From positions 1 through 64,000 of the forward strand of contig NZ_JAKVRD010000015.1 in assembly GCF_022814865.1 (NCBI RefSeq): a stretch of DNA of 64,000 nt, read 5' to 3'. The translations under genes and the position numbers were made by a program. Origin of the DNA: Shimia aestuarii. Its GTDB lineage: Bacteria > Pseudomonadota > Alphaproteobacteria > Rhodobacterales > Rhodobacteraceae. Numbering within the stretch: the first letter of the stretch is position 1; every line of letters starts with the position of its first letter. A model generated the notes under the pieces. That model did not search any database and was not told the origin of the DNA. It was given only the letters and a program-made list of their open reading frames with translations. Shown here one piece after another: positions 35,512 through 45,645 of this stretch.

Positions 35512-36012
35512 TCAGGCGTCGCGACTCAGGCGGTCTTCGAGCACATCGAACGGTACGCCCGGTTCATCCTTGGCACCACGGATCACCAACGAGGTTTTCA
35601 CACTCGCCACATTGTCCGCCTTGAGCAGGTCTTCGGTGAGAAAGCTCTGGAAGGTCGATAGGTCCGGGGCGACGCATTTGAGGATGAAATCCACTTCGCC
35701 ATTCAACATGTGACACTCGCGCACGAGCGACCAGTTGCGGCAGCGCTCTTCAAAGGTGGCGAGGTCCGCCTCGGCCTGGCTTACGAGGCCAACCATGGCA
35801 AAGACCTGCACTTCGAAACCGAGTTCACGTGCGTCTACGTCGGCGTGATAGCCGCGGATGAACCCCGCCTCTTCAAGCGTGCGCACGCGGCGCAGACAGG
35901 GCGGAGCCGAGATTCCGACGCGCTTGGCCAGTTCGACATTTGTCATGCGGCCATCGGCCTGCAGTTCGGCCAGGATTTTACGATCTATCGGATCGAGCCG
36001 TGTTCCGGGCAT
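35512..36012 (-). CDS. Lrp/AsnC family transcriptional regulator
   Basis: A 166-residue regulator. The winged helix is at about 4-62 (DPIDRKILAELQADGRMTNVELAKRVGISAPPCLRRVRTLEEAGFI) and the ligand-sensing RAM domain at about 70-145. It is divergent from trxB, with a 214-nt AT-rich gap between them where it probably binds. The effector amino acid is unknown. Confidence 0.92.
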   Translation of the reverse strand: MPGTRLDPIDRKILAELQADGRMTNVELAKRVGISAPPCLRRVRTLEEAGFIRGYHADVDARELGFEVQVFAMVGLVSQAEADLATFEERCRNWSLVRECHMLNGEVDFILKCVAPDLSTFQSFLTEDLLKADNVASVKTSLVIRGAKDEPGVPFDVLEDRLSRDA

Positions 36013-36208
36013 GAAGTTTCTCTCGCTGTCAGATTTTCGGTTCTTATACCACCGCCCGGCGCACGCGCAATATTATTTCACGCAGGCGCAAGATCATTTT
36101 ATTGTGCTTCGCCTGACCGCCCAACATTTGACCGGCGCGAATTTGCGACGCCATCGGGGTTTTCGCCGGTGGTTCGGATCGCTATATCCTTTCGGCAACC
36201 CAGTTTGA

Positions 36209-37171
<963 letters not shown>

Positions 37172-37178
37172 ACCAACA

Positions 37179-37232
37179 GGGGCCGCGCAACGGCCGCGCG
37201 GCCCCGGCCTCTGGTCAGAAAAGACCGATTTT
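37179..37232 (+). terminator. Probable trxB terminator (two hairpins)
   Basis: A perfect 10-bp stem GGGGCCGCGC with GCGCGGCCCC (37179-37205) is followed by a small GGTC/GACC hairpin and GATTTT. The T-run is short. The rest of the 291-nt gap before the fusion gene shows no further feature I can name. Confidence 0.5.
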
Positions 37233-37462
37233 CCCCTGCGCCGGGCGCACATGGGCGCATCTCCCAGCCCTCTTCCCTCCGTTAGAGACAACATTCCGAT
37301 CCCGCCCACGGCCCGAGACATGCGTGTCTCTTGAGGGCTCGCAAACGGCTGTGATAATCATGCCACGTTGGTGGATTCCCTAAAAATGCCGTGATTTCTT
37401 CTTTTCTGCGCCTGCGAGATATGCAATGCGTTCATCCGTGAACACATCTCGAGTCCCAGACC

Positions 37463-39541
37463 ATGGCCTTGACCACCGCGACATCCAAACCGGAAGAGCA
37501 AGATCAGCTCTTTCGCCTCCTGCGCCAGCTTGACCTTGCGCCGGAAGCCTCGCAGCGAGTCACGGCAGCGGCGCTTGGCATATCGCTTGGCCGCCTCAAC
37601 GCTCAGCTTCGCACAGCTGCCGAGACTGGTTTGATCAGGATTTCCGAACGTTCCGGGCCGGACAAGCGACAACGCTTTGCCTATGCGCTCACCGCGCGTG
37701 GCGCTGCGGAGAAACTCCGCCTGACCGACCAGTTCCTCGCCCGCAAATTCGACGAATACGACGCACTCCACGCCGAATTGACCGGCACGACCAGTGGCCC
37801 TTCCCCGTTCAAGTACAGGACAAAACTCATGCAGAACAATCTCGCGCCCATCCCCGAACTCTACGTGTCCTACGAGAGCTCGCAGAAACTCAAAGTCGAA
37901 GCCGCCGATCTCGTCAGCCATGACCTGACGCCGCGCCAGATCTGTGATCTGGAGCTTCTGATGAATGGCGGGTTCAACCCGCTGAAAGGCTTCCTGTCAG
38001 AAGAAGACTACGACAGCGTCGTCGAAAATATGCGCCTCGCGGATGGCTCGCTCTGGCCCATGCCGATCACGCTCGACGTGTCCGAAGACTTTGCCGAGTC
38101 GCTCGAGCTTGGTCAGGATATCGCATTGCGCGATCAAGAAGGCGTCATCCTCGGCACCATGACCGTGACCGACCGTTGGACCCCGAACAAATCGCGCGAA
38201 GCCGAGAAGGTCTTTGGCGCCGACGACGAAGCGCACCCTGCCGTCAACTACCTGCTCAATCAGGCTGGCAAGGTCTATCTCGGCGGCCCGGTCACCGGCA
38301 TCCAGCAGCCCGTCCACTATGACTTCCGCGCCCGTCGCGACACGCCGAACGAACTGCGCGCCTATTTCCGCAAACTCGGCTGGCGCAAGGTCGTGGCCTT
38401 CCAGACCCGCAACCCGCTGCACCGTGCGCACCAGGAACTCACCTTCCGCGCCGCGAAAGAAGCGCAAGCCAACCTTCTCATCCATCCGGTTGTCGGCATG
38501 ACCAAACCGGGCGACGTGGATCACTTCACCCGCGTGCGCTGCTACGAGGCGGTACTCGACAAGTATCCGGGTTCGACCACGACCATGTCGCTCCTCAACC
38601 TCGCCATGCGCATGGCAGGCCCGCGCGAGGCGGTCTGGCACGGCCTGATCCGCAAGAACCACGGCTGCACCCACTTTATCGTTGGCCGCGACCACGCAGG
38701 CCCCGGCAAGAACTCGGCAGGCGAAGATTTCTACGGCCCCTATGACGCGCAAGACCTGTTCCGCCAGCATCAGGAAGAGATCGGCATCGAAATGGTCGAT
38801 TTCAAACACATGGTCTATGTGCAGGAACGCGCCCAGTACGAAGCCATCGACGAGATCGCGGACAAGGATGACGTGACCATCCTCAACATCTCGGGCACCG
38901 AACTGCGTCGCCGCCTGTCGGAAGGCCTCGAAATCCCCGATTGGTTCTCTTTCCCCGAGGTGGTCGAAGAGCTTCGTAAGACCAAGCCGCCGCGTTCGCA
39001 GCAGGGCTTTACCGTGTTCTTCACCGGCTTCTCCGGGTCCGGCAAGTCGACCATCGCCAACGCGCTCATGGTCAAGCTGATGGAGATGGGGGGCCGTCCG
39101 GTGACGCTTCTCGATGGGGATATCGTGCGCAAGAACCTCTCGAGCGAGCTTGGCTTCTCGAAGGAACACCGCGATCTCAACATCCGCCGCATCGGCTATG
39201 TCGCTTCGGAGATCACGAAGAATGGCGGCATCGCCATCTGTGCCCCGATCGCGCCCTACGCCACCACGCGTCGCGCGGTGCGCGAAGATGTCGAACAGTT
39301 CGGTGCCTTCATCGAGGTCCATGTCGCGACCTCCATCGAAGAATGCGAACGCCGCGACCGCAAGGGCCTCTACAAGCTCGCCCGCGAAGGCAAGATCAAG
39401 GAATTCACCGGGATTTCCGATCCCTATGACGTTCCCGCCAACCCCGAGCTGAGCGTCGAAACCGAAAATGTCGACGTCGACAACTGCGCGCATCAGGTGA
39501 TCCTCAAGCTCGAAAGCATGGGCCTCATCGCGGCGCAGTGA
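37463..39541 (+). CDS. EPS-associated MarR-like domain fused to sulfate adenylyltransferase / APS kinase
   Basis: A 692-residue open frame. Residues about 10-105 match MarR-type EPS-associated regulators (ALGISLGRLNAQLRTAAETGLI; AEKLRLTDQFLARKFDEY). From Met 123 on it is a full bifunctional Sat-CysC: ATP sulfurylase motifs QTRNPLHRAHQEL (about 313-325) and GRDHAGPG (about 408), then APS kinase with P-loop GFSGSGKST (about 521-529). It makes APS and PAPS from sulfate. No stop separates the parts. An internal ATG at 37829 has AGGA eight bases upstream, so a stand-alone 570-residue enzyme may also be made. Domain calls are firm; the fusion needs protein evidence. Confidence 0.9.
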   Translation: MALTTATSKPEEQDQLFRLLRQLDLAPEASQRVTAAALGISLGRLNAQLRTAAETGLIRISERSGPDKRQRFAYALTARGAAEKLRLTDQFLARKFDEYDALHAELTGTTSGPSPFKYRTKLMQNNLAPIPELYVSYESSQKLKVEAADLVSHDLTPRQICDLELLMNGGFNPLKGFLSEEDYDSVVENMRLADGSLWPMPITLDVSEDFAESLELGQDIALRDQEGVILGTMTVTDRWTPNKSREAEKVFGADDEAHPAVNYLLNQAGKVYLGGPVTGIQQPVHYDFRARRDTPNELRAYFRKLGWRKVVAFQTRNPLHRAHQELTFRAAKEAQANLLIHPVVGMTKPGDVDHFTRVRCYEAVLDKYPGSTTTMSLLNLAMRMAGPREAVWHGLIRKNHGCTHFIVGRDHAGPGKNSAGEDFYGPYDAQDLFRQHQEEIGIEMVDFKHMVYVQERAQYEAIDEIADKDDVTILNISGTELRRRLSEGLEIPDWFSFPEVVEELRKTKPPRSQQGFTVFFTGFSGSGKSTIANALMVKLMEMGGRPVTLLDGDIVRKNLSSELGFSKEHRDLNIRRIGYVASEITKNGGIAICAPIAPYATTRRAVREDVEQFGAFIEVHVATSIEECERRDRKGLYKLAREGKIKEFTGISDPYDVPANPELSVETENVDVDNCAHQVILKLESMGLIAAQ

Positions 39542-39561
39542 TCCCTGCGACTTCACGAATC

Positions 39562-39595
39562 AAAAGGGCCGTCCTTCGGGGCGGCCCTTTTCTTT
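39562..39595. terminator. Bidirectional terminator after sat-cysC and the GT10 gene
   Basis: AAAAGGGCCGTCC and a matching GGGCGGCCCTTTT arm around a short TTCG loop are flanked by A- and T-runs, so it can end both convergent transcripts. Confidence 0.8.
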
Positions 39596-39604
39596 TGGGG
39601 AGGG

Positions 39605-40471
39605 TCAACTTGACGCGAGAACGGCCTCGGCAGCGCGGGTTTCGAGATCGCCCCAGTGGGCCGCCTTTTCCTTGATCGCACGCAACGCCGGCAGCTTCTT
39701 GGCAAAGAGGGTCTCATCCGCCGAGCGGATCGCCTCGTGCAGCTCGGCCGCACTCTTGCAGAGGATCATCCCCTCTGCATCCATGAAGCGTCCGATATTG
39801 GGACAGCCCCAGTAAATCGGCACGCATTCGCAGAGGATCGCATCGACAAGTTTCTCGGTAAAGTAGTTGGGCTCGCGCACGTTCTCGATGATGACCGAAA
39901 AGCGATAGGGGGCAAGGCCATCAGATTTGCGATCAAAGGGCTTATAACCGCGCCCCATGACATCCAGCGCGATATCTGCCTGCGCGGCCCATTCCACGAT
40001 GTCGTGGCGCAACACATGCCCTTCGAGATCACGCTTGGACGAGGCAATCAGCGAGATGTTGGCACGTTTGGTCGTGTCGAGGTCGCGCCATTCGGGCACC
40101 CAAGTGCTCCCGAATGGAAAGAAAAGCCCGTTTGGGATCGTGGCAAGGAAATCCTCCTGTGCCGAGAGCACCCGGAAGAACCGGCGATGCGACCAGCGCA
40201 GGTGGCGGAAGTGGCGCGCTTGAACGGCTTGCGGCTCGACCACCATCATGGAAACCTTCGCGGGCGTTCCAAAAGAGGGGCGGAAATGCACGCTCCCCTT
40301 GGGATAGATGACAAGGTGATCGTCCTGCCCCATATCGCGGAGCGTCTTGCCACGCAAACGGTCAGGTTGCCCCAGCGGCCAGTTCAGCGCATCGAGCGAA
40401 AAGCGCCCCGGACGCGCGCCGAGTTTGGTCCCATAGGGTAAAACCGCGACTGCGGGGGCGTGCTTGGTCAT
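39605..40471 (-). CDS. Glycosyltransferase family 10 (fucosyltransferase-like) protein
   Basis: A 288-residue protein whose C-terminal half matches the GT10 (alpha-1,3-fucosyltransferase-type) fold: YRFSVIIENVREPNYFTEKLVDAI and the following CVPIYWGCPNIGRF are typical donor-binding stretches. The N-terminal half is variable acceptor-side sequence. The sugar and acceptor are not known. It stands alone, convergent with the sat-cysC fusion; no polysaccharide cluster is visible around it. Confidence 0.85.
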   Translation of the reverse strand: MTKHAPAVAVLPYGTKLGARPGRFSLDALNWPLGQPDRLRGKTLRDMGQDDHLVIYPKGSVHFRPSFGTPAKVSMMVVEPQAVQARHFRHLRWSHRRFFRVLSAQEDFLATIPNGLFFPFGSTWVPEWRDLDTTKRANISLIASSKRDLEGHVLRHDIVEWAAQADIALDVMGRGYKPFDRKSDGLAPYRFSVIIENVREPNYFTEKLVDAILCECVPIYWGCPNIGRFMDAEGMILCKSAAELHEAIRSADETLFAKKLPALRAIKEKAAHWGDLETRAAEAVLASS

Positions 40472-40567
40472 CCTGGTCTTCCTTGGGCCTCATCCGGGCG
40501 ATCGGAAAACAGCAGTGACCTCTCTGCGCGCAGAGTGCAAGCCCCGAGGCCTGCACCCACGCAAGGC

Positions 40568-40795
40568 TTAGTGCACCGCCACGGGTGCGAAATCGTTTTG
40601 ACGCGCGAGAACAAAGGCAAGGTTGCGCTCTTTCACAAGCGCGAGGCGTTCGCCATCGGCGGAATGCACGGCATAGAGCACCTCTGCGCCTTCGGCTTGA
40701 TCGCGGACTTCTTCGGGAAGATCGTCCACCGCGACTTCGCGGACATAGACAATCCGGTTCTGATCTTCTTGGCCAAAATCGTATTCGGTATACAT
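40568..40795 (-). CDS. DUF1150 family protein
   Basis: A 75-residue protein of a small family often found beside Hsp20 genes in Alphaproteobacteria. Typical parts are RIVYVREVAVDDLP and the C-terminal ERLALVKERNLAFVLARQNDFAPVAVH. It is two bases after the Hsp20 gene on the same strand, so the two are co-transcribed and probably heat-induced together. No activity is known. Confidence 0.85.
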   Translation of the reverse strand: MYTEYDFGQEDQNRIVYVREVAVDDLPEEVRDQAEGAEVLYAVHSADGERLALVKERNLAFVLARQNDFAPVAVH

Positions 40796-40797
40796 GG

Positions 40798-41211
40798 TTA
40801 CTTCGTCCTGATCTCTATGGTTTGTACAACGGTTTCCGGCCGGGTGCGGCTCAGGTCTACGTGTAGCAATCCGTTTTCCATGATGGCGTCGCCCACCTCC
40901 ACGCCATCGGCGAGCACGAAGCTGCGCTGAAACTGGCGGGCGGCGATTCCGCGATGCAGGAAGATGCGGCCATCGTCGTCATCCTGTTGGCGGCCCCGGA
41001 TCACGAGTTGGCGGTCTTCCACGGTGATCGACAGGTCTGCTTCGCTAAAGCCGGCCACTGCCAGCGTGATGCGATAGGAGAAATCCGAAGTTTGTTCGAT
41101 ATTGTAGGGCGGATAGCCTTCGTTGCCCGATTTTGCGGTGCGTTCCAAGAGGCGTTCCAGTTGCTCGAACCCGAGCATGTTCGGGTAGGCATTGAGAGTC
41201 AGTTTGCTCAT
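40798..41211 (-). CDS. Small heat-shock protein, Hsp20/alpha-crystallin family
   Basis: A 137-residue holdase chaperone. The alpha-crystallin domain spans about 35-125, with PPYNIEQTSDFSYRITLAVAG and DGRIFLHRGIAARQFQRSFVL. The ATG at 41211 has AAGGACG upstream; the longer upstream frame crosses the promoter. It is the first gene of an Hsp20-DUF1150 pair behind a probable RpoH promoter. Confidence 0.92.
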   Translation of the reverse strand: MSKLTLNAYPNMLGFEQLERLLERTAKSGNEGYPPYNIEQTSDFSYRITLAVAGFSEADLSITVEDRQLVIRGRQQDDDDGRIFLHRGIAARQFQRSFVLADGVEVGDAIMENGLLHVDLSRTRPETVVQTIEIRTK

Positions 41212-41274
41212 CGACACGTCCTTGCGTAAGCGACAGTCCAGAACAGGCCCCGTTATGGCGACCCGTTCAGGTAA

Positions 41275-41303
41275 ATATGGGAAAGCCGCGCGAGGACTGC
41301 AAG
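41275..41303 (-). promoter_or_regulatory. Probable RpoH (sigma-32) heat-shock promoter of the Hsp20 gene
   Basis: On the minus strand CTTGCAG, a 14-base spacer and TCCCATAT match the E. coli heat-shock consensus (CTTGAAA, 13-15 bases, CCCCATnT) with three mismatches in all. It lies 64-92 nt before the start codon. Confidence 0.6.
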
Positions 41304-41366
41304 GGCTTTGCAGCAAGGATGCTATTCGCTATGTTAGAGGCCTGACGAGTCTCAGGAAATCCGAAG

Positions 41367-41591
41367 ATGAACGCCCCCCGTGATCTGTCCATGAAAACCG
41401 ATGACGTGTTGCGTGTGGAGCTGGAAGTCTTCCGGCAGGAACACCGCGACCTCGACGAGGCGATTCATGCCCTGAGTGAACGCGGCACGGGCGATCAGTT
41501 GACGATCCAGCGGCTGAAGAAACAGAAACTTCGCCTCAAGGATATCATCTCGCAGATCGAGGACCGCCTGACCCCCGATATCATCGCCTGA
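41367..41591 (+). CDS. YdcH family protein (DUF465)
   Basis: A 74-residue, highly charged helical protein. The C-terminal core FRQEHRDLDEAIHAL...QLTIQRLKKQKLRLKDIISQIED is the DUF465 two-helix hairpin. The N-terminal start is uncertain, as an ATG at 41391 (MKTDDVLRVE) is also plausible. Function unknown; it may share a bidirectional regulatory region with the divergent Hsp20 gene. Confidence 0.85.
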   Translation: MNAPRDLSMKTDDVLRVELEVFRQEHRDLDEAIHALSERGTGDQLTIQRLKKQKLRLKDIISQIEDRLTPDIIA

Positions 41592-41690
41592 TCCCGGACC
41601 GGAGCGCGCCATGACGGTTTCTTGCCCTGTTGCATTGCGCCGCGCGCCGCATCGTCTATAAACCCTGTTTTCAAGGCGTCAGAGGCAGAA

Positions 41691-42179
41691 ATGAGCGACA
41701 TAGAAGTTGGAATCATCATGGGGAGCCAATCGGACTGGCCGACCATGAAACTCGCAGCCGATATTCTCGATGAACTTGGCATCGCTTACGAGGCCAAGAT
41801 CGTCTCGGCGCACCGCACGCCGGACCGGCTTTGGTCCTATGGCAAGGAGGCCGCGGGCCGCGGTCTCAAGGTCATCATCGCCGGTGCGGGCGGCGCGGCG
41901 CACCTTCCGGGCATGATGGCCTCCAAGACCCGTGTGCCGGTCGTCGGCGTGCCGGTCCAGACCAAGGCGCTTTCCGGTGTCGACAGCCTTTATTCCATCG
42001 TCCAGATGCCCAAGGGCTTTCCGGTCGCGACCATGGCAATCGGTGCGGCGGGCGCGGCCAATGCCGGGTTGATGGCCGCGGGTATTCTCGCCACCTCCGA
42101 TCCCGCCCTCGCAGAGCGCCTTGATGCGTGGCGCGAGGCCCTTTCCGCTTCTATTCCCGACGAGCCGCAAGATGACTGA
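41691..42179 (+). CDS. purE: N5-carboxyaminoimidazole ribonucleotide mutase
   Basis: A 162-residue class I PurE, acting in purine synthesis after PurK. The conserved [13 protein letters not shown] lies near 7-19, SAHRTPDR near 43-50 and [11 protein letters not shown] near 69-79. The ATG at 41691 has AGAGGCAG upstream; the longer frame upstream lacks it. The end overlaps purK by 8 nt. Confidence 0.96.
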   Translation: MSDIEVGIIMGSQSDWPTMKLAADILDELGIAYEAKIVSAHRTPDRLWSYGKEAAGRGLKVIIAGAGGAAHLPGMMASKTRVPVVGVPVQTKALSGVDSLYSIVQMPKGFPVATMAIGAAGAANAGLMAAGILATSDPALAERLDAWREALSASIPDEPQDD

Positions 42180-43248
42180 CACCCTCCCCCTCGGCAGCAC
42201 CATTGGTATTCTTGGCGGAGGCCAACTTGGCCGGATGCTTTCGGTCGCGGCGTCGCGCCTTGGCTATATCACGCATATCTTCGAGCCGGGCGCCAACCCG
42301 CCCGCCGGGCAGGTCGCCGATACGGTGACCACTGCCTCCTACGAGGACGCCGAGGCGCTCAAGCGTTTCGCCGACTCGGTCGACGTCATCACCTATGAGT
42401 TCGAGAACATCCCGACCTCGGCGCTCGACATTCTTGAGGCGCATCGCCCGATCCGTCCGGGCCGCGAGGCGCTCCGCGTGAGCCAAGACCGCCTGACCGA
42501 AAAAGACTTTCTGCAAGGGCTTGGCCTCAGAACCGCACCTTATGCCGCCGTCGAGACCCTTGAAGAGCTCGAGGCGGCCGTCGCGCAGATCGGCGCGCCC
42601 GCGATCCTCAAGACTCGTCGCTTTGGCTATGACGGCAAGGGGCAGGCGCGCATCAAGAATACCGACGACCTTGCCAGCGCCATCAAGGACATGGCAGGCG
42701 CTCCGGCCCTTCTTGAGGGGTTTGTCGATTTCAGCCACGAAGTGTCTGTCATCGCGGCGCGCGGCCTTTCCGGCGACGTCGCCTGTTTTGATCCCGGCGA
42801 GAACGTGCATCGCGACGGCATCCTGCGCACCACGACCGTGCCTGCGACCCTCACCGCCTCACAGCGGATGGACGCGGTGCTTCTGGCCGCCAACATCCTC
42901 AACGCGCTCGATTATGTCGGCGTCATGGGGGTCGAGCTTTTCGTGACGGGCCAAGGGCTTGTCGTGAACGAGATCGCGCCGCGTGTGCACAATTCGGGGC
43001 ACTGGACGCAAAACGGCTGTGCCGTCGATCAGTTTGAACAGCATATCCGCGCCGTGACCGGCCTGCCGCTCGGTGATGGTCAGCGCCATGCCAATGTCGT
43101 GATGGAAAACCTGATTGGCGACGACCTTGCGCAAATTCCACAGATCCTGCGCAGTGGCGATACCGCGCTGCACCTCTACGGCAAGGCCGAAGCCAAACCG
43201 GGCCGAAAGATGGGCCATGTGAATCGCATTCGCCCGAAAGCGGATTAA
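42172..43248 (+). CDS. purK: N5-carboxyaminoimidazole ribonucleotide synthase
   Basis: A 358-residue ATP-grasp enzyme making N5-CAIR from AIR and bicarbonate. The N-terminal [16 protein letters not shown] is typical, as are the ATP-grasp segments ([12 protein letters not shown] near 145-156) and [14 protein letters not shown] near 265-278. It is coupled to purE by overlap. Its last 4 nt overlap the convergent phnM gene. Confidence 0.96.
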   Translation: MTDTLPLGSTIGILGGGQLGRMLSVAASRLGYITHIFEPGANPPAGQVADTVTTASYEDAEALKRFADSVDVITYEFENIPTSALDILEAHRPIRPGREALRVSQDRLTEKDFLQGLGLRTAPYAAVETLEELEAAVAQIGAPAILKTRRFGYDGKGQARIKNTDDLASAIKDMAGAPALLEGFVDFSHEVSVIAARGLSGDVACFDPGENVHRDGILRTTTVPATLTASQRMDAVLLAANILNALDYVGVMGVELFVTGQGLVVNEIAPRVHNSGHWTQNGCAVDQFEQHIRAVTGLPLGDGQRHANVVMENLIGDDLAQIPQILRSGDTALHLYGKAEAKPGRKMGHVNRIRPKAD

Positions 43249-44375
43249 CTCAGGAACCGGGCCGCGATTGGCCCGGCCATAAAGGCGATCTTGCCCGCAA
43301 CGAAGGTCGCGCCGATGCGCCCCGTCTCCGGGTCCATCACCACGAGGTCGGCACGTTTGCCGATCTCGATGCGCCCTCGGTCCGCAAACCCCAGAACATC
43401 GGCTGGCCCCTCGGAGACGAGCTTCCAAGCGGCCTCAAACGGCAGGATATCTTGCGCCACGAGCCGGGACACGGCTTGGCGCATCGCCGGGTAATGATAG
43501 TCCGAGGCAATCGCATCTCCGAGCCCCTCACGCAGGAGATCGGTCGCCGAGACGTTGCCCTTGTGAGAATTGCCCCGCACTACATTCGGCGCCCCAAGCA
43601 CCACGGCATCCCCCGCCGCCTTCGCCGCCGCAGCGGCCTCTCGCGTTTCCGGAAACTCGGAGAGCCGTGCGCCTCGCACGCGCCACTCGGCGCGCTGCTC
43701 GGCTGAGTTGTCATCGTGGCTCCCGAGAAAGATGCCCTTCGCGGCAAGCCGCGATGCAAGCGCGCTCACGGCCTCGGGCACCGCGTCGCGATTGTCGTGC
43801 AGAGATTGCAGGAGCGCATGGTGCGTTTCTGGGTTGCGGCCGGCCTTAAGCGCCTGCCCAGTAAGGCGCGGCGGGCGTTTGCCCTTGGCCAGCGCATCAT
43901 GTGGAACGTGATCATTGAAAACGACGTAGGGCGCGCCGCTGCTCTCCGCCAGCGCCTCGAAGCGCGCATAGTCCTCGAGGAGATGGGTCTCGAGACGTAA
44001 TTGCAGCTTCATATCGGTGAGAAGCCCCGGCTCTTCCCGCAGGGCCGTGGCGAACCGCTCGGCAAAATCGGGGCCGCGCATACCACCTTCCCACGAGAAG
44101 AACTGCGCCAACATAGCTGTTGTAATGCCGCTTGATGCAAGCTCTGCATCGGCGGCATGAAGCCCCGGCGAGAGATCCTTGAGCGCCCCGCGTCGCGGTG
44201 CGATATGGCGCTCGAACCCATCGCCATGCAGATCGATCATCCCCGGCAAGACCCACAGCCCCGCGAGGTCGATCTCACGTCCATCGCCATCCTCGGCGAT
44301 CTTGCCTTCAACAAGCGCGATATCGCCCGAAACAAAGCCATCGGGCGCAAGAAGTGTCGCGTTACAGAATTTCAT
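43245..44375 (-). CDS. phnM: PhnM-type amidohydrolase (ribose 1-methylphosphonate 5-triphosphate diphosphatase)
   Basis: A 376-residue metal-dependent hydrolase. The PhnM motif [16 protein letters not shown] is at about 48-63 and further metal ligands sit in [15 protein letters not shown] and ASDYHYPAM. In the C-P lyase pathway PhnM releases pyrophosphate from a phosphonate-ribose intermediate. No other phn gene is in the window, so it may be an orphan copy or have another role. It overlaps the upstream lipase gene by 4 nt. Confidence 0.88.
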   Translation of the reverse strand: MKFCNATLLAPDGFVSGDIALVEGKIAEDGDGREIDLAGLWVLPGMIDLHGDGFERHIAPRRGALKDLSPGLHAADAELASSGITTAMLAQFFSWEGGMRGPDFAERFATALREEPGLLTDMKLQLRLETHLLEDYARFEALAESSGAPYVVFNDHVPHDALAKGKRPPRLTGQALKAGRNPETHHALLQSLHDNRDAVPEAVSALASRLAAKGIFLGSHDDNSAEQRAEWRVRGARLSEFPETREAAAAAKAAGDAVVLGAPNVVRGNSHKGNVSATDLLREGLGDAIASDYHYPAMRQAVSRLVAQDILPFEAAWKLVSEGPADVLGFADRGRIEIGKRADLVVMDPETGRIGATFVAGKIAFMAGPIAARFLS

Positions 44376-45115
44376 CGTCCGCCTCGTCCCCCGGAAAGCA
44401 CATCCCCGAAGGACATATCGTGATGAAACCGGCCATGGGCAAGGAAATACATGGTCTCGGCGATCACATGCGGATTGTTCATCATGAAGGTATGGGTCAC
44501 CGGCAACACGATATGATCCGCCATCCCCGCGACACGTGTAGACGCGACCGAGACCTTGCCATCATCGGCGCCGGGCACAATCATCGAAGTGATGGGGTTG
44601 AGTGAGCGGTTCCCGGCGATGATGCCAAGCTCAAAATCAACCGGCGGCAGATGAGACGGGAGACCGTCCGTGCCCAACTGAGCCCCAGCCGGACCGTTGA
44701 ACCATTCGAACGCCTCGCCCCAGATCGCGACCTCTTTGCCCCAGGCGGTCATCTCGTCGACCAGTTTCGTGCCCTTGTTGGGCGGGCCGAGCATGACCAC
44801 GCGCCCAAGGGTTTCAGGCTTGTTCTGCGAGAGCCAGAGCCGGGTCAGGATGCCGCCCATGGAATGGGTGACGAAATGCACCTTGCCCTCTCCGCATTGC
44901 GCCACGGCCTTGGGCAAGAGCGGGTCGATCAGCGCCTGCACCTCGGCCTTGGTCGAGGGATAGCCCGGACGCACCACATCATACCCTTCGCGGCGCAGCG
45001 CGGCCTCCATCACGACAAAGCTCGCCTCGGTACGCGCCAATCCGTGTAGCAGGATCACGCAATCGGCCAGTGCCGGACCCGGAATCAGGGCCAATATGAA
45101 GACGAAGAGACGCAT
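44372..45115 (-). CDS. Secreted lipase/esterase-like alpha/beta hydrolase
   Basis: A 247-residue protein with a Sec signal peptide (residues 1-17, ending ALA). The oxyanion HG motif is LLHGLARTE (about 22-30), the nucleophile is S85 in THSMGG, and LPVTHTFMM near the C-terminus offers the catalytic His. It resembles small triacylglycerol-lipase-like PGAP1-type proteins. Translation of phnM is coupled to it by a 4-nt overlap, an unusual pairing. Confidence 0.85.
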   Translation of the reverse strand: MRLFVFILALIPGPALADCVILLHGLARTEASFVVMEAALRREGYDVVRPGYPSTKAEVQALIDPLLPKAVAQCGEGKVHFVTHSMGGILTRLWLSQNKPETLGRVVMLGPPNKGTKLVDEMTAWGKEVAIWGEAFEWFNGPAGAQLGTDGLPSHLPPVDFELGIIAGNRSLNPITSMIVPGADDGKVSVASTRVAGMADHIVLPVTHTFMMNNPHVIAETMYFLAHGRFHHDMSFGDVLSGGRGGR

Positions 45116-45174
45116 CCTATTGAGATAGGCCCTGTTGGGCGTCTACAAAAGCCCTGTCCAAGAGGAAACCGCCC

Positions 45175-45645
45175 ATGCTCTCCCCTCGCCTCGCCGTGCG
45201 CGCGCTTATCATGCAGGAGGATCGCCTTTTGCTCGTGAATGCGTTTCCCGGCGAGGTTGATGATCTTTGGTGCGCGCCCGGCGGAGGGGTTGAGAAGAAC
45301 GCCTCCCTGCCCGAGAACCTCGCGCGGGAGGTGTGGGAGGAAACCGGGCTTCGGATCGCGGTGGGTGCGCCGTGCCTCGTGAATGAGTTTCACAACCCCG
45401 AGGATCGCTTCCATCAGGTCGATCTCTATTTCCGGTGCACGATCACAGAAGGTGCGCTCGACGACAGTTGGCAAGACCCTGAGGCAATCGTCACGCGGCG
45501 ACGGTTCTTTGCGCGCAATGAGATGGCCGGGATTCGTTTCAAACCCGACAGCTTGCCAGAGGTCGCATGGAGTGCGGCTGGGATCAGCTATGATCCGCTG
45601 GAGCTCTTGGTGAAGCCGCGTCAGGCCCGGAAAGGCGGCGCATAG
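45175..45645 (+). CDS. NUDIX hydrolase
   Basis: A 156-residue NUDIX protein with the box starting GGGVEKNASLPENLA and ending REVWEETGL near residues 39-62. The catalytic REVWEE is intact, but the conserved Glu eight residues before that Arg is Ala. The N-terminus (MLSPRLAVRALIMQEDRLLL) is typical. Substrate unknown. Its 3' end overlaps the convergent GNAT gene by 25 nt. Confidence 0.9.
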   Translation: MLSPRLAVRALIMQEDRLLLVNAFPGEVDDLWCAPGGGVEKNASLPENLAREVWEETGLRIAVGAPCLVNEFHNPEDRFHQVDLYFRCTITEGALDDSWQDPEAIVTRRRFFARNEMAGIRFKPDSLPEVAWSAAGISYDPLELLVKPRQARKGGA

